NCBI GenBank assembly: GCA_030674185.1
Contig: JAPXFY010000023.1
Span: 23,113,092 to 23,177,091 of the forward strand
Length of the DNA: 64,000 nt
DNA from: Monoplex corrugatus
Lineage: Eukaryota > Mollusca > Gastropoda > Littorinimorpha > Ranellidae
Reading direction: 5' to 3'
Part shown: piece after piece, positions 34,488-46,975 of the stretch
How positions within the stretch are numbered: position 1 is the stretch's first letter
Layout of the letters: each line of letters begins with the position of its first letter
Translations under genes and position numbers: made by a program
Notes under the pieces: model-generated
Databases searched by the model: none
The model's input: the letters and a program-made list of their open reading frames with translations, nothing else
Told to the model about the DNA's origin: nothing

Positions 34488-36592
34488 CAACCAGCAGTCA
34501 CATGAATACAATCAGCAGTCACATCACTACAATCAGTTAATAACACCACTACAACCAGCATCCCACCAATACAACCAGCAGTCACACGAGTACAACCAAA
34601 CACACACACGAGTACAACCAACTGTCACACCACTACAACCAACAGTAACACCACTTCAACCAGCAGTCACACCATTACAACCAGCAGTCACAACACTACA
34701 ACCAGCAGTCACAACACTACAACCACCCGTCACATCACTACAACCACCCGTCACATCACTACAACAAGCAGTCACATCACTACAACAAGCAGTCACACCA
34801 CTGCAATCAACAGTTACATCACTACAACCAGCAGTCACATCACTACAATAAGCAGTCACATTATACAACAAACAGTCACACCATTACAATCAACAGTTAC
34901 ATCACTAAAATCAACAGTCACACCACTACAACCAGCAGTCACACCACTACAACCAGCAGTCACATCACTGCAACCAGCAGCCACATCGTATATCAGCAGT
35001 CACACCACTACAATCAACAGTCACACCACTACAAGCAGCAATCACATCTTCAATTAACAGTCACGTCCCTACAACCAGCAGTACAATTACTCAACCAGCA
35101 GTTGCATTATAGAACCAACAATAACACCACTACAAGCAGCAGTCTCACCTTTACAACCAGCAATCACATCACTGCAACCTGCAGTCCCACCACTACAACC
35201 AGCAGTCACACCACTACAATCAGCAGTCACACCACTACAACCAGCAGTCACACCTCTACAATCAGCAGTCACACCTTTACAACCAACAATAACACCACTA
35301 CAACCAGCAATCACATCACTGTAACCAGCAGTCACACCACTACAACCAGCAGTCACACAAATACAACCAGCTGTCACATCACTACAACCAACAGTCACAT
35401 TATACAACCAGCTGTCACATCACTACAACAAGCAGTCTCACCACTACAACCAACAGTTATTTCACCAGCAGTCACATCCTTATAATCAATAGTCACACCA
35501 CAACTATCAAACTTCGCACCACTAGAACCATCAGTTACTCCACCACAATTAAAAGTTGCGTCACTACAACCAGCAGTCACATCACTACAATCAACAGTCA
35601 CACTACTAAAACCAGCAGTCACACCACTACAACCAGCACTCAAATTTCTACAAGCAGCAATCACACCACCACAAGCAGCAATCACGTCATTGCAACCAGC
35701 AGTCACATCACCAGCAGTCACACCACTACAAGCAGCAATCACATCACTATGAGCAGCAATCACATCGTACAACCAACAGTCACACCTCTACAACCAGCAG
35801 TCACATCACTACAACGAACAGTCACACCACTTCAACCAGCAGTCACATGACTACAACCAGCAGTCACATCACTACAACCAGCAATCACACCATTACAACC
35901 AGCAGTCACATCATACAACCAGCAGTCAGATCACTCCAACTGTCACATCACTACAATCAACAGTCACATCACTACAATCAACAGTCACATCATACAACCA
36001 ACAGTCACATCACTACAACCGACAGTCACATCACTACAATCAACAGTCACATCACTACAATCAACAGTCATATCATACAACCAACAGTCACATCACTACA
36101 ATCAACAGTCACATCATACAACCAACAGTCACATCACTACAATCAACAGTCACATCATACAACCAACAGTCACATCACTACAATCAAGAATCACATCACA
36201 CAACCAACAGTCACATCACTACAATCAACAGTCACATCATACAACCAACAGTCACATCACTACAATCAAGAATCACATACAAACCAACAGTCACATCACT
36301 ACAATCAACAGTCACATCATACAACCAACAGTCACATCACTACAATCAACAGTCACATCATACAACCAACAGTCACATCACTACAATCAAGAATCACATA
36401 CAAACCAACAGTCACATCACTGCAATCAACAGTCACATCATACAATCAACAGTCACATCATACAACAAACAGTCACATCACTACAATCAAGAATCACGTA
36501 CAAACCAACAGTCACATCACTACAATCAAGAATCACATCATACAAACCAACAGTCACATCACTACTATTAGTAGTCACACCTCTACAACCAG
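34488..36592. repeat. 21-bp minisatellite array, second block
   Basis: Continuation of the array after the LINE. From about 36035 to 36560 it is organised as a 41-bp dimer: a 21-bp CATCACTACAATCAA unit alternating with a 20-bp CATCATACAACCAA unit. Some units are shortened further to CACATACAAACC. The right edge meets the (TGA)n tail of an RTE-A copy, read here as ATCATCATC. Confidence 0.93.
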
Positions 36593-37090
36593 TCATCATC
36601 ATCATCAGGTGCCCTGCCGCATGGCGTTGGCGATCATGGATTTACATCTGTCTGTATCTCTTGTTGCCTCAAGCATCTCTTCTACCCTCTTTGTCTTCAG
36701 CCACTCTGCAAGTCTGTCTAGTATTTTCTCCCTGGGTCTACCTGGCGCTCTCTTTCCCTCCAGCTTTCCTGTTGTGACGAGGTGCTCCAAACCCCCTTTC
36801 CCCATAAAATGGCCTATAAATGTTGCCTGCCTTTTCCTAATCTTCCTTATGAATGATCTACTTGTGTCTGCCTCCACCCAAGACTGTCTCGTTTGTTTTC
36901 TTTGCTGTCCATGGAACTCTCAACATTCTTCTTAGAAACCACATCTCGGCTGCCTCAAATCTTGTTCTGGCTTTGCTTGTTGACTGTCCACGCTTCACAA
37001 CCGTACAACAGTATTGGTTGTATATAAGATTCAAGAACTCTCTTCCTGATGTTAATTGATAGGCATTTGTTGGTAAGAATGCTTTTCATC
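36593..37090 (-). mobile_element. RTE-A copy, strongly 5'-truncated
   Basis: - strand C-terminus of RTE-A (TFIGHFMGKGGLEHLVTT, GKRAPGRPRE, NAMRQGT) with the stop formed by the TGA tail at 36593-36606. It extends back only to the segment encoding 'KMKSILTNKCLSIN'. It overlaps in content with the following copy by about 240 bp, so the two are separate insertions, not halves of one. Confidence 0.8.
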
Positions 37091-38047
<957 letters not shown>

Positions 38048-38050
38048 TCT

Positions 38051-38983
38051 TTATTCATCAGCTGATGATCTTCTTGTGTCTGCCTCCATCAAGACTGTCT
38101 TGTTTGTTTTCTTTGCTGTCCGTGGAACTTTCAAAATTCTTCTCAGAAACCATATCTCGGCTGCCCCAATCTTGTTCTGGCTTTGCTTGTTGACTGTCCA
38201 CGCCTCACGACCGTATAACATTATCGGTTCTATATAACATTCAAGAACTATCTTCCTGATGTTAATCGATAGGCATTTGTTGGTATGAATGCTTTTCATC
38301 TTCTTGAATGCTGTTTTGGCTTGGTCGATTCTGCTGGCTGTTTCTGATGTGCATCTGCCGTCTGATGAAATGATCGTACCCAGGTATTTAAACTTATCAA
38401 CCTGTCTCAAGGTTGTGCCGTTTGCTGTTATTTTGCACGAGGGGATTTCATGTTTGTTTTTTTTACTGATCACCATGACTTCAGTCTTCTTGCTGTTTAG
38501 TTCCAGCCCCTTACCTTTGCTTTCTAATTCTAGTATATTCACAAGGTTTTGTAGGTCCCATTCATTTTCTGCAATCTGCACGGTGTCATCTACGTATCGA
38601 ATGTTGTTTATCATTTTTCCTCCAACCTTTAATCCAGGGTTTTCTTCTAGGTTTCTCATGTTGTTTTCGGTGTAAAGTGAACACAGATCTGCTGACAAAA
38701 CACAACCCTGTCTGACTCCTCTTTTGATGTTTTCGAAAGAGCTTATATCTTTTTCTGTTCTCATTGCAGCTGTTTGTTCCCAGTACATATTTCTGATTAT
38801 TCGTAGATCTTTACCATCATCATTGGGTCTTTCTGGTTGTTTGATCAGTTCTTCATGTCTCACTCGATCAAAAGCCTTGGTATAATCAACAAAGCATAAA
38901 TACAAATTCTTATTCATCTCGATTGACCTCTCTATGATAGTTCTTAGGATGTACAAGGCACTAATAGTTCTTTTCCCTTCCAC
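38051..38983 (-). pseudogene. RTE-A reverse transcriptase fragment (310 aa)
   Basis: An open frame from just before motif A to the C-terminal region: LYLCFVDYTKAFDRVRHEEL (motif A), GVRQGCVLSADLCSLY (motif B), IRYVDDTVQIAENEWDLQNL (motif C, YVDD in place of the YADD expected from other copies), KKTEVMVISKKNK, FKYLGTIISSDGRCTSE, LYGREAWTV and LRRILKVPRT. The catalytic aspartates are kept. The frame stops at a junction with non-element sequence near 38050. Confidence 0.8.
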
Positions 38984-39900
38984 AGATCCACAGTGTTATT
39001 CCGCTATTTCTCTTTTGATTGTATTCCTGTCCTCATCATGATTATTCTTAACATATTTTTTGTTATATGACTCATCAAACTGATTGTGCGATGGAGTTTC
39101 TATTCTATAGCCTCTGTCTTCTTTGAAAGTGCAATGAAAATTGATTTTGACGTATCTTTGGGGATTTTTCCGTGTCGTGAATTTCATTAAGGAGGACTGT
39201 TATTTTTTCAATGCCAAATTCCTCCAAGGCTTCAATCATCTCTGTAGTGACGTTGTCTGGTCCTGGGTTTATTTTTTCTGGTTTCATCATTTTCAGTGCT
39301 GCTCTAACTTCATCTTTCATTATGGGTGGTCTTTCAAAGTTTTTTTTTTATAATGTGTTCTTCGTTTCTGTCATCCTCAAAAAGGGCTTTAATGCACCCA
39401 TCTGTCTAATATTTTGTCTTTTCCATGATAAGCGTACCATCTTTCGATTTTAAGCAACCAGTTGATGTGCATGTCTTTTTTCTGTGGACAGTTTGTTCAA
39501 TTCGTCTGTACATACCCCGAGGATCCGTTTTGTGTCGGTCTTCTATTTCCTTGCATTTTGTTTTAGCCAAGCTTCCTTAGCTTCACTGCACCTATTCCTG
39601 ATTTCTTTGATTATCTTTCTGTATATCTCCTCGTTTCTCTTGCCTTCCTCCGTTCCTCCATCAAGCCTAAAATTTCTTTTGTCATCCAGTTCTTCTTTGC
39701 TTTTCTATCTACTACAGGGTTTTTTTTCACAAGCTTCATTCATCTCAACTTTTCCCATTGTTCTTCACTGTCACCAACGTCTTCCAGAGCACTGAATTTG
39801 TTTTGAACATGTACATTAAATTTTTCACGTATCACTTCATCTGTCTTTAAGAGTCCAAGATTTAGTTTGTTGCTTTTGGTCTGTTTCCTTTTCCGTAATT

Positions 39901-40473
39901 TCAGCCTAAGTCTTCCCACCACAGGATTGTGGTCACTGTTGCAGTCTGCGCCGGTAGTGCTTTTGCTGACAGTAAAGAATTTCTAAATCTTTTATCAATC
40001 AGGATGTAGTCAATCTGATTTTTGGTATTACCTCCTGGACTCATCCAAGTCCATTTTCTTCTATTAGGCTTCTCAAACCAGGTGTTTACTACTATGAACT
40101 CATTCACCTGTGCCCATTCTACAAGTTTCCCTCCCCTTTCATTTTGTGTACCAGGGCCATGAGGTCCAACTATAGCCTCCACCGTATCCTGTCGCACTTT
40201 AGCACTAAAATATCCCATTATGACTGCAACTTCTTGTGATTTACATTGGACCTTGGCCATCTCTAATATTTCGTAGAAGTTGTCGATGTCTCCCTGAGTA
40301 CTTGCAGATGTTGGTGCATACACCTGAATGATGATGATATCAAATGGTTTGACTCCCAATTTGACCAGCAAAACTCTCTTGGACACAGCCCAGTATCCAT
40401 TAACTGCTTTTGATTGGTCTTTGTCCATTACGAACCATACGATGCCTACTCCTCTTTTCACGTGAGTTACCAC
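39901..40473 (-). pseudogene. RTE-A APE-type endonuclease fragment (190 aa)
   Basis: Contains FDIIIIQVYAPTSAS, a VAVIMGYFSAKV segment where intact enzymes have GDFN(A)KV (G-Y replaces G-D, a change at a catalytic position), GERGGKLVEWAQ-like, FEKPNRRKWTWMSPGG and NQIDYILIDKRFRNS. The segment after this, expected to carry the final SDH, is altered. The N-terminal metal-binding part lies in decayed sequence to the right, up to about 40540. Confidence 0.75.
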
Positions 40474-40555
40474 CAGAGTATATCATTGTGTATTCTCCAG
40501 ATGTTATCATGCCTGCCCCCTTCCATCTCATTTCCCCTAGTCCTAAAATACTAAT

Positions 40556-41942
40556 GTTAAGCCTACAGCCAGTAGTCACTCTATTATAACCAGCAGTCAC
40601 ATCACTATAATCAGTAGTCACACCGCTATAACCAGCAGCCACTGCACTATAACCAATAGTAACATCAAAACAAGTACAACTAACTGTCAGTCCCATCAGT
40701 TCAACCACCAGTCCGTCATGCCAGTACAACCAGCAAACTGTCACACCACTACAATCAGCAGTCAGTGACATCACTGCAACCAGCAGTCAATCACACCACT
40801 ACAATCAGCAGTCAGTGACATCACTGCAACCAGCAGTCAGTCACACAACTACAACCAGCAGTCAGTCACACCACTACAACCAGCAGTCAGTCACACCACT
40901 ACAACCAGCAGTCAGTCACACCACTACAAGCAGCAGTCAGTCACACCACTACAAGCAGCAGTCAGTCACACCACTACAACCAGCAGTCAGTCACACACCA
41001 GTACAACCGCAGTCAGTCACACCAATACAACCAGCAGTCAGTCACACCATACAACCAACAGTCAGTCACACCACTACAACCAACAGTCAGTCACACCACT
41101 ACAACCACCAGTCACACCACTACAACCACCAGTCAGTAAAACCACTACAACCAGCAGTCAGTCACACAAGTACAACCAGCAGTCAGTCACACCACTACAA
41201 CCACCAGTCAGTCACACCACTACAACCAGCAGTCAGTCACACCACTACAACCAACAGTCAGTCACACCACTACAACCAGCAGTCAGTCACACCACTACAA
41301 CCAGCAGTCAGTCACACCACTACAACCAACAGTCGGTCACACCACTACAACCAGCAGTCAGTCACACCATACAACCAGCAGTCAGTCACACCACTACAAC
41401 CAGCAGTCAGTCACACCACTACAACCAGCAGTCAGTCACACCACTACAACCAACAGTCAGTCACACCACTACAACCAGCAGTCAGTCACACCACTACAAC
41501 CAGCAGTCAGTCACACCACTACAACCAACAGTCGGTCACATCACTACAACCAGCAGTCACACCACTACAACCACCAGTCAGTCACACCACTACAAGCAGC
41601 AGTCAGTCACACCACTACAAGCAGCAGTCAGTCACACCACTACAAGCAGCAGTCAGTCACACCACTACAACCAGCAGTCAGTCACACAAGTACAACCAGC
41701 AGTCAGTCACACCACTACAACCAGCAGTCAGTCACACCACTACAACCAGCAGTCAGTCACACCACTACAACCAGCAGTCAGTCACATCACTACAACCAGC
41801 AGTCACACCACTACAACCAACAGTCAGTCACACCACTACAACCAGCAGTCAGTCACACCACTACAACCAACAGTCAGTCACACCACTACAACCAGCAGTC
41901 AGTCACACCACTACAACCACCAGTCAGTCACAACACTGCAAT
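40556..41942. repeat. Minisatellite, 25-bp unit variant
   Basis: After some diverged 21-bp units, from about 40745 the unit becomes 25 bp: the usual 21-bp repeat with an extra CAGT (CAGCAGTCAGTCACACC). About 48 copies run to 41940 with very high similarity. Because 25 is not a multiple of 3, each frame cycles through three phases and gives a 25-residue protein repeat (75 bp) in the 409-codon open frame at 40815-42044. That frame has no domain and ends in the unrelated flank, so I do not call it a gene. Confidence 0.95.
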
Positions 41943-41944
41943 CT

Positions 41945-42505
41945 TGCCTTTTTTTCTTTTTTGTGTCTTCCTCTCATTTTCTGCCATGTTGATCTATTCA
42001 CCTGTATGTTTTACAAAATCTTACGTACTGTCCATTCGGATTGATAATTACCTACATGTATTTACTGCATTTTGGGTCGAAGGAAATGTAATTCAGGTCA
42101 GTGTTCATATCTTTTTTGGTGTATTTAGTTATGTTATTAATGTGTATTTGTATTAATTTGTCTTTTTAAAACCTCCTGGTGTTAAATTGAACGAAATGAT
42201 CGACGCCTGGGGTATATCCTTGTATCATGTTCATGAAGGCATTGATAAGTGTACTTACCTTACTTTTCCAGGTGATTTTTTCAGGGTCATTGAGGTGCTG
42301 TGCATTTGTATTCAAGGTTTTTTTTTTTTTACAACCGTCCAGTTGGTAAATTGGGTGGAATGGTCAGCACCAGGGACGTATCACAAGATCATGTGCATGG
42401 ATACATTGTATTGTGTACTTTTCTTTTCCAGGTCAACGAGGTGTGTGTTTTTTGAAATGTTTAAGCCCTGATATGGCTGTGCTCAACAGGCTGGGCTTTA
42501 AGCTA
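41945..42505 (+). repeat. Dispersed repeat X, copies 3 and 4 in tandem
   Basis: Two successive matches to the family. The first has 'AATTGAACGAAATGATCGAC', 'GCCTGGGG' and 'GGCATTGATAAGTGTACTTA' (42186-42260), preceded by the long 5' part shared with the 60.1-kb copy (41945-42185). The second has 'TTGGGTGGAATGGTCAGCAC', 'TGTGTACTTTTCTTTTCCAG' and 'GGCTGGGCTTTAAGC' (42347-42505). It ends directly in a (TAG)n tract. Confidence 0.65.
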
Positions 42506-42512
42506 GAACAAC

Positions 42513-42559
42513 TGGTAGTAGTAGTAGTAGTAGTAGTAGTAGTAATATAGTAGTAGTAT

Positions 42560-42592
<33 letters not shown>

Positions 42593-42830
42593 CAGTAGTA
42601 GTAGTAGTAGTAGTAATAGTAGTGGTAGTAGTAGTAGTACGTACAATAAAAATCATACTCATACTACTACTACTACTATTACTACTACTTCTACTACCAC
42701 TGTTACTACCACTGCTACTACTACTACTATTGATAATGATAATAATGATGATGATAATAATAATAACAATAATAATAATACTAATAAGATGATGATGATG
42801 ATGACGATAACAGTAACAATGTAGATGATA
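42513..42830. repeat. Inverted trinucleotide repeats (TAG)n / (CTA)n and (GAT/AAT)n
   Basis: (TAG)n at about 42513-42640 is followed by (TAC)n/(CTA)n at about 42655-42725, its reverse complement, so a hairpin is possible. Degenerate GAT/AAT repeats follow to about 42830. Confidence 0.9.
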
Positions 42831-43711
42831 ATGATGAAATAAAAAGTAACAATACTAATTATAAGCTTATTGATTTCTGGTAGGATTTGGGGCTATCTGG
42901 TTAATTGATTATTTTATGACTGATGGATGGTCGAATGAATGGGCAGACCAAATTCAAATGGATCGATGGAAGGATGGAAAAATGAATGGACTTATAGCCA
43001 GATGGGTTTAAGTGTTCTGACGATTGCTAACTTCGGATCTGGAGAGCCATAAGTAATTTCTATAAACTGGATTGATTTGAATTTTATGGGTTTAAAATTG
43101 ATTGATCGATCAACTGACTAGCTGATCGACGGATTGGTAGATTTATCAATGAATCAAATCAAATTTGATGTTTATTAATCTTACTCTATTTCAGTATACT
43201 TGTTCAACGAAGTTAGGAGCTTGCAGTGAAAAGAAAACTGAAATGCACCGTTTGGAGGGGATATATGTCTCCGTGTATTTAGCTCTGACACATGAGAACC
43301 CTGTTGGGCCGTATGCGAAGTGTAAATGTCTGCCTTAATTTCTTTACCTCAGTCACTGGTTGAGCACGTTAAACATGTGACTGCCTTCTCTGATCTATTT
43401 AATTCACATTTGAGAAACGTTGGTGCGGGTAAATTTCTGCTTTATTTCTCTCAGAGGAACACATAAAATACCATGGAAGTGATTTGCTCTTATTTTTATG
43501 GAAGAGAGGCGTAAAACTGTTTTCAGTCTGCGTAGGACCCTGTCTCAAAGTATGCATGGCTTGGGTCATCTCATCTCAAAATCACCATCACCATTCTCAA
43601 CACCCATAAAAACATGTGTACGTTTTTATTTAAGATGGATTGAAAACTAGAAACAAACATTTTAGGTTTAAAGTGAATGGGATAGAGTCTTCTTGTACCA
43701 TGTGTCTCCAG
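42831..43711. other. Intron sequence upstream of SRCR domain 2
   Basis: No separate gene seen. Degenerate ATTGATTGATCGATC-type repeats lie at 42900-43155. The stretch ends in the acceptor TGTGTCTCCAG at 43711. Confidence 0.6.
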
Positions 43712-43853
43712 GTTGGGTGCGATTGGCAGGAGGCTTTCAGCCTTATGAGGGAGCTCTGAAGGTGTACAGATCTGGTGAATGGCTGCCTGTATGTTACAAA
43801 TATTTCAGACAGCGGGAAGCAGATGTTGTCTGCAGACACCTTGGTTTTCCAGC
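43712..43853 (+). CDS. SRCR domain 2, first-half exon
   Basis: Encodes VRLAGG, YEGALKVYRSGEWLPVC and ADVVCRHLGFPA, the N-terminal half of an SRCR domain with its two cysteines (PVC and VVC). The acceptor is GTCTCCAG and the donor GC|GTGAGT. It enters in phase 1 and leaves in phase 2, exactly like the domain 1 exon. The usual tryptophan of the W-x-x-x-D-A segment is replaced (YKYFRQREADVVC). The best in-frame partner is the exon at 56686, 12.8 kb downstream; an SRCR-like short exon at 45033 also fits the phase-2 donor. Confidence 0.88.
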
Positions 43854-43941
43854 GTGAGTTATTTTTTTGTAATCAGTTTTTCGTGTTTTTTTCCATTTGG
43901 TTGGTTCACTACACATATGAAATGATGAATGTTTTTTACAT

Positions 43942-44150
43942 AAATACATACATACATACATACATACATACATACATACATACATACATACATACGTACG
44001 TACGTACGTACGTACGTACACATACATACACACACATACATACATACATACATACTTACGTACGTACGTACGTACGTAAGTACGTACGTACACATACACA
44101 TAAATACATATATACACGCATACATGCATGCATGTATCCATGCATACATG

Positions 44151-44182
<32 letters not shown>

Positions 44183-44292
44183 CATGCATATGTACATACA
44201 TACGTACATACATACGTACATACATACATACATACGTACATACATACGTACACACATACATACGTAAATACATCCACATACATCCACATATA
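43942..44292. repeat. (CATA)n / (CGTA)n tetranucleotide repeat
   Basis: Long CATA runs with embedded blocks of (CGTA)n, the latter self-complementary. It gives artefactual YVCM- and IHTY-rich frames on both strands. It ends at the tail of an RTE-A fragment. Confidence 0.95.
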
Positions 44293-44302
44293 CCCATCCT
44301 CC

Positions 44303-44545
44303 ATCCATCATCATCGTGTGCCCTGCCACGTGGTGTTGGCGATCATGGCCCTCCATACGAATCTATCCCCTGTCGCTGCAAGTACATCTCCCATCCTCTC
44401 TGTCCTCAGCCACCTTATAAGTCCGTCCAATATTTTCTTTCTGGGTCTGCCTGGTGCTCTCTTTCCCTCCAGCTTTCCTGTTGTGACTATGTCCTCTCAT
44501 AAAATGACCTATAAATGTTGCTTTTCCTTTGTCATCTTCATAATA
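44303..44545 (-). mobile_element. RTE-A 3' fragment
   Basis: The - strand reads the RTE-A C-terminus (KATFIGHFMRG, then GKESTRQTQKENIG through small indels), next to a short ATC/TGA tail at about 44303-44312. About 240 bp long. Confidence 0.7.
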
Positions 44546-44874
44546 CATACATCGATCATAATGTACATTATACACTTTATATACAGTGTGAAAACTCTGG
44601 TCACAATACATTTTGAAAACAATTGTGCGTTAAACAGGTATTTTGAGTTTTGACTTTCAATACGAATTACAAAGACGTGGTTCGTAATGAAACACGAGGT
44701 TTTTGACTTGTTATATGTACCAGCGTAACACATCTTTTTACATCATAGACGTGACTTTTTGTTTACATCCAAAGAGATCAGAACTTTCACTCAGCTGAAC
44801 GTAAGCTGTCGCGTTCTACATTACACAATGAACAATCTTAGATATGCTTAACACTCACGTTTACTAGGACAAGG

Positions 44875-44901
44875 TTAAGCCTAGCGTCCCCATATGGGGA
44901 C
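44875..44901. repeat. Palindromic block 1 next to a TTAA
   Basis: TTAA at 44875-44878, then GCCTAGC and the perfect 16-bp palindrome GTCCCCATATGGGGAC at 44886-44901. Related blocks are at 45234-45253 and 49121-49147. Resemblance to piggyBac ends (TTAA, CGGTCCTAGC-like) is likely but the element boundaries are unresolved. Confidence 0.6.
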
Positions 44902-45032
44902 ATCAATGATATACACACTTGCCCTCCACGTGCTTTGTAAAAACAAACTAGTCGGTGTAATTGGTATTCAAGGGAGATAATCATTACAGTAATTACTTTG
45001 AGAGTTGTCTCTCTTGAGTATTGTTATTTCAG

Positions 45033-45093
45033 AGAGCAGCCATTTGTAAAAAAGTTCCAAGTATCCTCACTAAAGAATGGACTACCACAAGAA
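45033..45093 (+). other. Candidate SRCR-like micro-exon
   Basis: A 61-bp segment bounded by TTATTTCAG and GAA|GTAAGT. Joined in phase 2 to the exon at 43853 it reads A-EQPFVKKFQVSSLKNGLPQE. This resembles the start of an SRCR second half (compare FNVSSML in domain 1). It leaves in phase 0, which does not fit the phase-2 acceptor at 56686, and no next exon was found. It may be part of a lost or alternative third piece, or a decayed duplicate. Confidence 0.4.
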
Positions 45094-45233
45094 GTAAGTG
45101 AATCTTTTTTTTTTCTGCCAACATTTTTAACTATGCTTATGAACAAAAGTTGAAGTTAATAGAATCATTTGAAAGCGGTTTTCAGCATTTCTTGTTATTA
45201 CGTGCAGTTTGAGCACAGTAGTGTAGAATGTGT

Positions 45234-45268
45234 GCGTCCCCGTACGGGGACGCTAGGACCGAGTGGGT
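45234..45268. repeat. Palindromic block 2 (inverted relative to block 3)
   Basis: The perfect 20-bp palindrome GCGTCCCCGTACGGGGACGC at 45234-45253, then TAGGACCGAGTGGG. Its flank is the reverse complement of the CGGTCCTA flank at 49121-49130, so blocks 2 and 3 form an inverted pair around the transposase remains. Confidence 0.75.
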
Positions 45269-45569
45269 ACAGGTTTCTGTTTTTTACTAATGTGCTTGTT
45301 TTTTGTTTTTTTCCAGACAGTTCAGTGTCTATTAAGTTCTCGACATACTTGAAGATGAGAGCATCCTTCAGAGGGCTGACGCGTTTATAGAACCACCGCT
45401 TGTGGATACTCTTGTCTTACTGATGAGGATAGTGGTGAAGAGGATGGAGATTGCACAATTCAGAACATGAATGGGCGTCAAGACTTCCACATGATCCTGT
45501 TGAACTGTTTGAGCTATTTTTGATGACAATGTGGTCGAATGAACAGCAGAGTGAGAAGTATGCAGCTTT

Positions 45570-45695
45570 ATAATAATAATAATAATAATAATTACAATAT
45601 TTATATAGCGCAAAATCTTGATAAAATCAAATCTAAGCGCTGAAGCAAACACACACGCAAGCACGCACGCACGCACGCACGCACGCACACACATG

Positions 45696-45776
<81 letters not shown>

Positions 45777-46969
45777 ACACACATGGCTATAAATGGGAGA
45801 AAGAATAAAAGCAAGAATAAAAGCAATGGAAAATTATAGAGAGCATAGCATATACAATTATATATTATAATCATGTGATTCCCCTCCGAGCGGAGACAGG
45901 CTGCAAGGGGGGGGGGGGGGGGGTTGAGTGAGGTTAGGATTTTATGCGGAGGAGAAAAGGTGAGTTTTGAGAGCGGACTTGAAGGAGACAAAAGTATGTT
46001 GCTGACGGACTGAGAGAGGAAGTTTGTTCCAGGAGAGTGGACCAGAAACAGAGAAGGCTCGTGGACCATAGGTATTGAGCTTAGTGCGTGGAAAGCGAAA
46101 AGTCAGAGGATCGGAGGCAGAGCGGAGGGTACGTGAGGGAAGATAGATCTCAAGTAGGCCATTGAAGTTGTGCCAGGAGAGGAGATATGTGGTCAGCTTT
46201 TTTCTTTTTGAGTACAAGGCGTACAGCATTGTTTTGAATGCGCTGTAGGATGTGAATGGTGGAGGCAGGAAGACCAGACAGGAGTGAATTGCAATAGTCA
46301 ATGCGAGACATTATGAAGGAGAGAACGAGTTTTGCAGTTGTTTCGACAGAGAGATACTTCCTGATCAGCCTTATACGATGGAGATGATAGTAGCAAGATC
46401 TGGCAGTTTGAGAAACAAAGTTGTTCATGGAGAGGGTAGAGTCAATGCAAACACCAAGGTTTTTAGCTGAATCAGAAATTGGGACTGATGTGTTACATAA
46501 TGGGAGAGAAAGAGGAGGCAGCTGAGAAAGTTTCTGACGGGTGCCAATGAGGATAGCTTCTGTCTTGTCACCATTAAGCTGAAGTTTGTTGAACGTCATC
46601 CAGTTCTTAATGTCTGAGTAACACTCAGTGGTACGAGTCAACAGGCGCTGTATATTATCAGGTGAGTCACTGTCTTGAAGTTGGGTGTCATCAGCATAGA
46701 AGTGGTGTTTTATAGAGTGGGAGTTGATGATGGTGGACAGGGGGGAGGTGTAAAGAATGAAAAGAACAGGGCCAAGGACAGATCCTTGTGGAACACCACA
46801 GGTCAGGTATGCAGGTTGAGAGTAAGTGCCATTTATGAGAACAGTTTGTTTTCTGTTTGATAAATACGAAGTGAAAAAGGAGAGAGCAATGTCAGAGATG
46901 CCAAAAGTATGATGAAGTCTAGAAAGGAGAATACCATGGTCAATGGTATCGAAGACTGCAGACAGATCA
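45570..46969 (-). mobile_element. CR1/L2-like LINE, 5'-truncated, nested in piggyBac
   Basis: On the - strand it starts inside RT motif A (LDLSAVFDTIDHGILLSRL, 46965 to 46910). It continues through GVPQGSVLGPVLFILY-like, FYADDTQL, LQLNGDKTEAILIG (frame 46641-46150), SRIDYCNSLLSGLPAS, SVSGPLSWNKLPLSV and FKSALKTHLF (to 45942). A G/C run, an (AC)n tract (45690-45783) and an (AAT)n tail at 45571-45591 follow. A 6-bp target duplication AGCTTT flanks it. Frames are interrupted near 46150-46300. Confidence 0.88.
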
Positions 46970-46975
46970 AGCTTT

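Larger units (their letters stand above)
38048..40500 (-). mobile_element. RTE-A copy with endonuclease and RT (best copy in the window)
   Basis: About 2.45 kb on the - strand holding, in element order, the endonuclease (40473 to 39901), the linker (to about 39000) and the RT with thumb (38983 to 38051). The last C-terminal part and the TGA tail are missing, so the copy is truncated at its 3' side by rearrangement. The linker contains stops and frame changes. It is flanked on the right by the minisatellite (40556 onwards). Confidence 0.85.

Noticed and set aside
34157..34505. Cysteine/valine- or threonine/histidine-rich proteins over GT/CA tracts (also 1.6, 19.5, 37.7, 45.7 and 52.7 kb)
   Set aside because: Pure translations of dinucleotide repeats.
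43794..44356. Tyr/Met/Val-rich and His/Tyr/Ile-rich frames at 37.2-37.6 and 43.9-44.3 kb
   Set aside because: Translations of CATA/TACA tetranucleotide repeats; the true SRCR exon ends at 43853 before the repeat.
45316..45350. An SRCR exon following the acceptor TTTTTTTCCAG at 45316
   Set aside because: The phase-0 reading gives a stop after 11 codons with no SRCR signature; the sequence is better explained as the decayed piggyBac N-terminus.
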